A DNA stretch of 38,943 nucleotides from contig JAJDUQ010000201.1 of NCBI GenBank assembly GCA_022826505.1, forward strand, positions 1-38,943. The letters run 5' to 3'. Position numbers and translations under genes: made by a program. The notes under the pieces are model-generated. The model saw only the letters and a program-made list of their open reading frames with translations, was not told the DNA's origin and did no database searches. How positions within the stretch are numbered: the stretch's first letter is position 1; the number at the start of each line of letters is the position of its first letter. Shown one piece after another: positions 34,119-38,943 of this stretch. The stretch comes from Gammaproteobacteria bacterium (GTDB lineage Bacteria > Pseudomonadota > Gammaproteobacteria > HK1).

Positions 34119-35279
34119 ATGGACATCGAGCTGAACCACGAGCAGCGGATGCTGCTCGACACGGTCCGGTCCTTCATGGAACGGGAGATCCATCCGCACG
34201 AAGACGAGGTCGACCGCCGCGGCGAGGTGCCTCCCGAACTCGGGCGCCAGATCGAGGCTCGCGCTATCGAGTCCGGGCTCTACGCCGCAAACCTGCCCGA
34301 GGCGGTGGGTGGGGGAGGGCTCGGTTACCGCAGCATGGCCGTGGTGGAGCGCGAGTACGGCAAGACCAGCCACGCGCTGCATGCCTGGATCGGCCGCCCC
34401 ACGGAAATCCTGCTCGCGTGCGAGGGCGATCAGAGGGAGCGCTACCTGCTGCCCTGCGTGCGAGCGGAGAAGCGCGAGCTCTTCGCCCTCACCGAGCCCG
34501 AGGCGGGGTCCGACATCATGTCGATGAGGACCCATGCCCGGCGCGACGGCGACGACTGGATTCTCAACGGCGCCAAGCACTTCGCGTCCGGTCCCACGAT
34601 GCCGGACTTCGCGATCGTGTTCGCGGCGACCGGCGTGGACGAGACGGCGCGCGGCCCGCGCAAGCGCATCACCGCGTTCCTGGTCGACGTGGGGGAGAAG
34701 GGCTTCCATATCGCGGAGGGCAATCGGTGCGTCAGCTACCGCGGCCACCTCACGTTCCGGCTCCACTTCTCCGACGTGCGGCTCGGCCCGGGCCAGATTC
34801 TGGGCGAGGAGGGCAGGGGGCTCGATCTGTCCGGGAAGTGGCTCGGCATGGGGCGGGTCTGGGTGGGGGCGACCTGCTGCGGCAAGGCGGAGCGGCTGTT
34901 CGGCCTGGCGGCCGAGTGGGCCGCGATGCGCCGCCAGTTCGACCGGCCCATCGGTCAGTTCCAGGCGACGGGATTCAAGCTTGCGGATACCGCCGTGGAA
35001 CTCCGGGCGGCGGATCTGCTGGTGATGCACACGGTGGAGAAGGCCGAGCGCGGCGCGATGACCGAGGCGGACGCGGCGATGGTCAAGCTGTACTGCTCCG
35101 AGATGCTGGGGCGGACCGCCGACCGCACCGTGCAGATTCACGGAGGCATGGGGCTGATGGAGGAGGTCCCGGTCCAGCGCCTGTGGCGCGATGCGCGGCT
35201 GGAGCGAATCTGGGACGGCACCTCCGAGATCCAGCGCCACATCATCACGCGCTCGATTCTCAGGCCGCTCGGTGCGTGA
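34119..35279 (+). CDS. Acyl-CoA dehydrogenase, candidate gamma-butyrobetainyl-CoA dehydrogenase
   Basis: The 386-residue flavoenzyme has the family signatures FALTEPEAGSDIMSM (flavin/substrate loop), GHLTFRLHFSDVRLGPGQILGEEG across two adjacent segments, and RQFDRPIGQFQATGFKLAD and QIHGGMGLMEEVPVQRL. The position normally occupied by the catalytic Glu (YEGT) is Asp366 in IWDGTSEIQR. That is a conservative change, but it may slow or alter catalysis. The ATG at 34119 has CCGGAGG upstream. It lies between the BKACE and an acyl-CoA synthetase, which suggests it removes hydrogen from a quaternary-ammonium acyl-CoA such as gamma-butyrobetainyl-CoA. It needs an electron-transfer flavoprotein, not found here. 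Confidence 0.87.
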   Translation: MDIELNHEQRMLLDTVRSFMEREIHPHEDEVDRRGEVPPELGRQIEARAIESGLYAANLPEAVGGGGLGYRSMAVVEREYGKTSHALHAWIGRPTEILLACEGDQRERYLLPCVRAEKRELFALTEPEAGSDIMSMRTHARRDGDDWILNGAKHFASGPTMPDFAIVFAATGVDETARGPRKRITAFLVDVGEKGFHIAEGNRCVSYRGHLTFRLHFSDVRLGPGQILGEEGRGLDLSGKWLGMGRVWVGATCCGKAERLFGLAAEWAAMRRQFDRPIGQFQATGFKLADTAVELRAADLLVMHTVEKAERGAMTEADAAMVKLYCSEMLGRTADRTVQIHGGMGLMEEVPVQRLWRDARLERIWDGTSEIQRHIITRSILRPLGA

Positions 35280-35289
35280 GTGCGGGACA

Positions 35290-35403
35290 GGGCGGGTCGG
35301 CGGATGAGTGTGGAACGGGGCGGGTCGGCGGATGAGTGTGGAACGGGGTGGGTCGGCGGATGAATGCGGGGCGCGGTGGAGTCGGGCGGATGGGTGCGGG
35401 AGG
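35290..35403. repeat. 28-bp tandem repeat array between acyl-CoA dehydrogenase and synthetase genes
   Basis: Two identical 28-base units (35290-35317 and 35318-35345), each containing GGGTCGGCGGATGAGTGTGG, are followed by a third with four changes (35346-35373) and a diverged fourth to about 35403. The array starts just after the dehydrogenase stop codon. It looks like a short minisatellite that could vary in copy number between strains. No coding function is suggested. Confidence 0.8.
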
Positions 35404-35567
35404 GTGCGGACTCGTGCGGCGCGCATGGGTCCGCGGCTGCGCGAGGGTTCGGCCGGGCGCACGTGGCCGATTCGGCAAGTGGGTCCGGCTCGGCGCAATC
35501 GTTCCGTGCGACGAGTGAATCGGGTGCGGTGCGAGCGTCCGGGATCGTGCAAGGGAGCGGCGCGCGC

Positions 35568-37823
35568 ATGACTCCCTCCCGGCGCCTCAATCTCGAGCGT
35601 CTGCTGAACCCGCGCCACGTGGCCGTCATCGGTGGGCGCGAGGCCGAGACGGTGGCGGGAGAGTGCGCGCGAATCGGTTACCGGGGGCCTGTATGGCCGG
35701 TCAATCCGCGCCGCGAGTCGATCGGCGGACACCGGTGCTTGCGCAGCGTCGACGATCTTCCGGAGCCGCCCGACGCCGCCTTCGTGGCGGTACCGCGCGA
35801 GGCGGCTATCGACACCGTCGCACGGCTGGCCGCGATGGGTGCCGGCGGGGCGGTCTGCCACACCGCGGGGTTCGCCGAGACCGGAGGCGAGGGAGCGCGG
35901 CTCGAGGCGGCGCTGGTCGAGGCGGCCGGCGACCTCGCCCTGATCGGTCCGAACTGCTATGGCTTCATCAACTACCTCGATCGGGCCGCCCTGTGGCCGT
36001 TCGCGCACGGGGGCTCGTGTCCGGGCTACGGCGCCGCCATCGTCACCCAGAGCGGCATGCTCTCCTCCGATCTCACCATGAGTCAGCGCTCGGTGCCGTT
36101 CGCGTTCATGGCCTCGATCGGGAACCAGTCGGTGGTGACCCTGGCCGACTGCGTCGACGTCTTCGCCGGTTTTCGCGGAGTGCGGGCCATCGGGCTGCAC
36201 ATCGAGGACATTCCGGACGTCGCCGAATTCTCGGTAGCGGTCCGCGAGGCGGTGGGTGCCGGTATCCCGGTGGTTGCACTGAAGACCGGGGTATCGGAGA
36301 TCGGGGCGCGCCTGACCGTCAGCCATACCGGCGCACTGTCCGGCGACGACGATCTCTACCAGGCCCTGTTCGACCGTCTCGGCGTCATCCGGGTCTCCAC
36401 CCCCGCCCAGCTTCTGGAGACGCTGAAGTTCCTGTGCGTGGCGGGCGTGCCGGAGGGAGATCGAGTCGCCGGCCTCACCTGCTCGGGCGGCGCCGCGGCG
36501 ATGCTCGCCGACTACGCGCAGGTCGTCGGGCTTCGGTTTCCGCCGCCGTCCGGGCGGACGGCCGGACGTCTCGCCGAGTGCCTGCCCCACACTGCCACGG
36601 TCTCGAATCCGCTCGATTACACCACCCCGATATGGGGCATGCCGGAACACGTCGGGGCGGTGTTCGGGACCATGTTCGAGGACCCTTTCGACATCGCGGT
36701 GATCGTGCAGGACTACCCTCTCGAGGGACTCGACGAGAGCAAGGACAGCTACCTGAGCGACGCGCGGTCGTTCGTCGCGGCGACGCGGGCGGCGGGGATT
36801 CCGGCCGCGGTGTGCAGCACGTTGCCGGAGAACCTCGACCGGGCCACCCGGGAGATGCTGATCACGGATGGGGTGGCGCCGATGCAGGGACTCCGCGAGG
36901 CCCTGGACGCCATCGCGGGCGCGGTCTGGCACGGGCGGCAGCGGGAGCGGATGCGGCGCGAGGCGCGCGCGGTCGGCGCGCAAGCCGGTGCGGCGCCGCC
37001 GATTGGAGTGGGGTGTGCGTTCGGGACCGAAGCCGAGGCTGGCGACCGCTTCGAAGCCGAGGCCCGGGCAGCAGCCGGCGCGGGAGTGGGAGTTCGGGCC
37101 GGCGCGGGTGCGGAGGTCGAAGCCGGTGCCGGGGTCGCGGCCCGTCTTGCCGGGACCGGCCCCGTGACGAGCGTCGACGAGCATCGGGCCAAGCGCTGGC
37201 TGCACGGGGTCGGGATCCCGATCCCCGCCGGTTGCGTGACGGGTGCGCGTGCCGCGCCGGAGGTCGCGGCGAGCATCGGGTTTCCGGTTGCGGTGAAGCT
37301 TGTGAACGAGCACTTGCCGCACAAGACCGAGGCCGGTGCCGTCGCCCTGGGGATTTCGAGTCCGGCGGAGGTGGAGGCCGCGGTTGCCCGGATCCACGCC
37401 GGCGTGCGCCGCTTCGACGCGGGCGCTTCGGCGGACCGGTTCCTCGTCGAGCGCATGGTCGGGCCGCCGCTGGCCGAGCTACTGGTCGGCGTTCGGACCG
37501 ACCCCCGGTTCGGGCTCGCGATGACACTTGCGAGCGGTGGTGTCCTGACCGAGCTGGTGGCGGACGCGGTGACAATTCTGCTGCCGGCGTCGCGCGCCGA
37601 TCTGGAGGAGGCGCTGGGGCGGTTGCGCATGTCCCGTCTGCTGGACGGATTCCGGAGCGCCGCGCCGGCGAATCGGGCCGTGGTCGTCGACGCGCTGTCC
37701 CGGCTCGCATCGCGCCTGTGTCGCGAGGACAACGACGTCGTGGAGGTCGAGGTCAATCCGCTGTTCGTCCTGACCGATCGCGTCTGCGCGGTCGACGCGC
37801 TGATGCGGGTGCGCGGGGAGTGA
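35568..37823 (+). CDS. NDP-forming acyl-CoA synthetase, fused alpha and beta domains
   Basis: The 751-residue protein has a CoA-binding Rossmann domain (NPRHVAVIGGREAE, VWPVNPRRESIGG), succinyl-CoA-ligase-like domains with a probable phosphohistidine His253 in TVSHTGALSGDDD, and a C-terminal ATP-grasp domain (IPIPAGCVTGARAAPEVAASIG in two adjacent parts, then KLVNEHLPHKTEAGAVALG and VVEVEVNPLFVL). These enzymes make acyl-CoA from acid, CoA and ATP with ADP release. A low-complexity Ala/Gly/Glu-rich linker of about 65 residues (residues about 464-530) joins the halves. Its location suggests it activates gamma-butyrobetaine or carnitine. The ATG at 35568 has AAGGGAG upstream. Confidence 0.88.
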   Translation: MTPSRRLNLERLLNPRHVAVIGGREAETVAGECARIGYRGPVWPVNPRRESIGGHRCLRSVDDLPEPPDAAFVAVPREAAIDTVARLAAMGAGGAVCHTAGFAETGGEGARLEAALVEAAGDLALIGPNCYGFINYLDRAALWPFAHGGSCPGYGAAIVTQSGMLSSDLTMSQRSVPFAFMASIGNQSVVTLADCVDVFAGFRGVRAIGLHIEDIPDVAEFSVAVREAVGAGIPVVALKTGVSEIGARLTVSHTGALSGDDDLYQALFDRLGVIRVSTPAQLLETLKFLCVAGVPEGDRVAGLTCSGGAAAMLADYAQVVGLRFPPPSGRTAGRLAECLPHTATVSNPLDYTTPIWGMPEHVGAVFGTMFEDPFDIAVIVQDYPLEGLDESKDSYLSDARSFVAATRAAGIPAAVCSTLPENLDRATREMLITDGVAPMQGLREALDAIAGAVWHGRQRERMRREARAVGAQAGAAPPIGVGCAFGTEAEAGDRFEAEARAAAGAGVGVRAGAGAEVEAGAGVAARLAGTGPVTSVDEHRAKRWLHGVGIPIPAGCVTGARAAPEVAASIGFPVAVKLVNEHLPHKTEAGAVALGISSPAEVEAAVARIHAGVRRFDAGASADRFLVERMVGPPLAELLVGVRTDPRFGLAMTLASGGVLTELVADAVTILLPASRADLEEALGRLRMSRLLDGFRSAAPANRAVVVDALSRLASRLCREDNDVVEVEVNPLFVLTDRVCAVDALMRVRGE

Positions 37824-37865
37824 ATGCGTGAACGCAGCTCCGAGGCCGCAACCAGTGCCCGCGCC

Positions 37866-37890
37866 GCCGGCTCCGGGACGTGGAGCCGGC
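37866..37890 (+). terminator. Hairpin after the acyl-CoA synthetase gene
   Basis: Perfect 9-bp arms GCCGGCTCC (37866-37874) and GGAGCCGGC (37882-37890) enclose a 7-base loop, 42 bases after the stop codon. No T-run follows, so it may help end the transcript only together with other factors or may protect the mRNA end. Confidence 0.5.
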
Positions 37891-38316
37891 GACCGTGGGC
37901 TATCGCATCACGAACGGGTTCCCCGTCGTCCGGCGAACAGGCGAAGCAGCGCGAGCACGTGACCCCGAGCCGAGCACCACGTTGGCGGAACGCGATACGG
38001 AGGCGCAGATTTCGCCGACATCGGCCGTGAGCTGATACTGAAGACACTCCCCATCTCCGGCCCTGTCCTGACTGCGCCCGCAGGTGCACGACAGCCCGGC
38101 TGCGCCTCGCCTCCCGTGCCCTTCGCCCTGCACCGCCTTGCGGACATGCGTTCATGTCTGTCGGCTCGAAATCGCGTCACCTCGACCGCGATTCGTCTGC
38201 TCTGGCACCGACATCGGACCCGACAACGACCACACCGATACTCCCGCAACCATCGCAATCGACGCGTTATTCTGCCTATCCTTCTCTGCCTCACCGACCC
38301 GCGCCCGCAGGCGCAC
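37891..38316. other. Non-coding region without recognisable gene
   Basis: These 426 bases contain several short open frames on both strands but none shows family-like sequence, a ribosome-binding site or plausible composition. The region leads into a decayed oxygenase gene and is probably degraded coding DNA. Confidence 0.5.
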
Positions 38317-38655
38317 GTGATCACCCCGTACTTCGACCCGAAGCGCCGCTCCGCCCATACCTGGGCAGAGGCGTTCTACCAGCCGGTGGCCGGCAGGCTC
38401 ATCGCGTTTCCGGGATGACTCGTCCACTCCACGCACCCGAACATGGCGGGTGCCTGTTCGGAGCCGGTCGAGAATCGGGACGGGACGGCGCGGAACGGGA
38501 TGGCAAGGGACGACCGTGCGTAGCGGCGAGAGGAGGGCGGCCTCGCCGACGAGCGGATCAGCATCAGCTTCAACTTTCGCCAGCGACGCAAGGACATCGA
38601 CCCGGCGACCGCTCCGGCAAACGAGGTGGTGCGGGTGGGTCTGCTCGCGAGGTGA
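38317..38655 (+). pseudogene. 2OG-Fe(II) oxygenase (2OG-FeII_Oxy_5 / TIGR02466-like) remnant with two in-frame stops
   Basis: One reading frame carries VITPYFDPKRRSAHTWAEAF, then YQPVAGRLIAFPG, stop, LVHSTHPNM, and after a second stop, DERISISFNFRQRRKD. This order (GRLxxFPxWLxHSVxPN then RISISFNF) is the C-terminal half of the 2OG-Fe(II) oxygenase superfamily. The first stop TGA at 38416-38418 stands where a Trp codon (TGG) is expected; the second, TAG, is at 38521-38523. No frameshift is needed over the whole stretch. The N-terminal half was not found. The metal-binding His is still seen in LVHS. Confidence 0.7.
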
Positions 38656-38656
38656 C

Positions 38657-38693
38657 AATCAACTACTAATTTGATCGAGATTAGTAGTTGATT
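38657..38693. repeat. Perfect 14-bp AT-rich inverted repeat
   Basis: AATCAACTACTAAT (38657-38670) and ATTAGTAGTTGATT (38680-38693) are exact reverse complements around a 9-base centre. The element is strikingly AT-rich in a GC-rich window. It begins right after the oxygenase pseudogene and ends 37 bases before an open frame, so it could be an operator, a promoter element or a transcription-end hairpin. Confidence 0.8.
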
Positions 38694-38730
38694 TACATTT
38701 CGCCGAGCCATCAACCGGTCCCCCTCGCCG

Positions 38731-38943
38731 ATGAAGATTCCGCCGCCGGCGCCGACCCTGCAGGATCTGTTTGACGACGATCGAGTCGCCCGACTTCCCG
38801 CCCTGGGCACCGATCAAAATCCGGTGAATCATCTTTACACATGCGAGCGGTGCCGTCCCGAGGCACGTAGCGCTCGGGGCGGGGCGTCAATGAGAGGGCG
38901 GGCGCGGGTGCGCCCGGCACGCTATGCGAGTGCCGGTGAGGGC
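38731..38943 (+). CDS. Start of an open frame running off the window, possibly Fic-family N-terminus
   Basis: From the ATG at 38731 the frame stays open for 71 codons to the last base of the window. The first residues, MKIPPPAPTLQDLFDDDRVA, resemble the N-terminus common in Fic-domain proteins (M-K-I-P-x-x-P-P-S-L-x-x-L), which modify target proteins by AMP transfer. Beyond about residue 35 the sequence becomes Arg/Gly-rich and no longer resembles the family, so the frame may be decayed or the likeness accidental. The catalytic Fic motif would lie beyond the window. Confidence 0.3.
   Translation, partial: MKIPPPAPTLQDLFDDDRVARLPALGTDQNPVNHLYTCERCRPEARSARGGASMRGRARVRPARYASAGEG

Noticed and set aside
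34113-37397. 1,094-codon open frame on the minus strand opposite the acyl-CoA dehydrogenase and synthetase genes.
   Set aside because: The translation is Arg-, His- and Gly-rich with no family motif, and the opposite strand encodes two clear enzymes; in GC-rich DNA such antisense frames stay open by codon bias.
37891-38316. Several short open frames on both strands, searched for further fragments of the oxygenase or of a mobile element.
   Set aside because: None showed a motif, ribosome-binding site or plausible composition.
1-38943. tRNA, rRNA, CRISPR array, riboswitch or complete insertion sequence.
   Set aside because: No cloverleaf, spaced identical repeats, transposase motif or recognisable riboswitch core was found by eye; a covariance-model search would be the decisive test.

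Overview
The window is GC-rich DNA with dense, short-spaced genes from a proteobacterium, most probably a gammaproteobacterium. The inference rests on gene content: peptide release factor 3, BolA, SohB, an Mip/FkpA-type prolyl isomerase, RsmE, ArgH and a MutY-YggX pair all look gammaproteobacterial. A truncated ectoine-synthase start and a carnitine/betaine catabolic island suggest a saline or osmotically variable habitat. No rRNA, tRNA, CRISPR array or intact insertion sequence was seen.

Layout. Bases 1-3440 are mixed accessory DNA: a fumarylacetoacetase-fold hydratase with a [2Fe-2S] ferredoxin-like protein, a VapBC-type toxin-antitoxin pair, a MaoC-fold hydratase, and a 52-codon ectC stump. 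Bases 3445-10045 hold housekeeping or single genes: an Atm1-type ABC exporter, a Nudix hydrolase overlapping tail-to-tail with a metallo-beta-lactamase-fold hydrolase, a LOG-family phosphoribohydrolase, SohB and BolA. Bases 10345-16246 form a uptake operon: LacI-type regulator, periplasmic binding protein, two permeases, ATPase and a calcineurin-like phosphodiesterase. Operator-like palindromes lie upstream and a strong hairpin separates the binding protein from the permeases. Bases 16402-28193 carry a pitrilysin-family protease, an AraC-methyltransferase fusion, a DUF2784 membrane protein, a cold-shock protein with a clear promoter and terminator, prfC, an FKBP isomerase, rsmE, argH, mutY and yggX.

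Bases 28370-37823 are the most interesting part. They hold an LLM-class flavin oxidoreductase, a CaiD-like hydratase, an L-carnitine dehydrogenase-like enzyme, a CdhR-like regulator, a beta-keto acid cleavage enzyme, a decayed ABC ATPase, an acyl-CoA dehydrogenase and a fused NDP-forming acyl-CoA synthetase. Read together they suggest a route in which gamma-butyrobetaine is activated to its CoA ester, dehydrogenated, hydrated to carnitinyl-CoA, and carried through carnitine and 3-dehydrocarnitine to glycine betaine. The NDP-forming ligase, the flavin oxidoreductase, and the absence of an obvious betainyl-CoA thioesterase, CaiB or intact transporter distinguish it from the better-known versions.

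Bases 37824-38943 look like decaying or acquired DNA: a 2OG-Fe(II) oxygenase pseudogene with two in-frame stops, an AT-rich perfect 14-bp inverted repeat, and the start of an open frame that runs off the window. All assignments come from reading the sequence and recalled family motifs; no database search was run.
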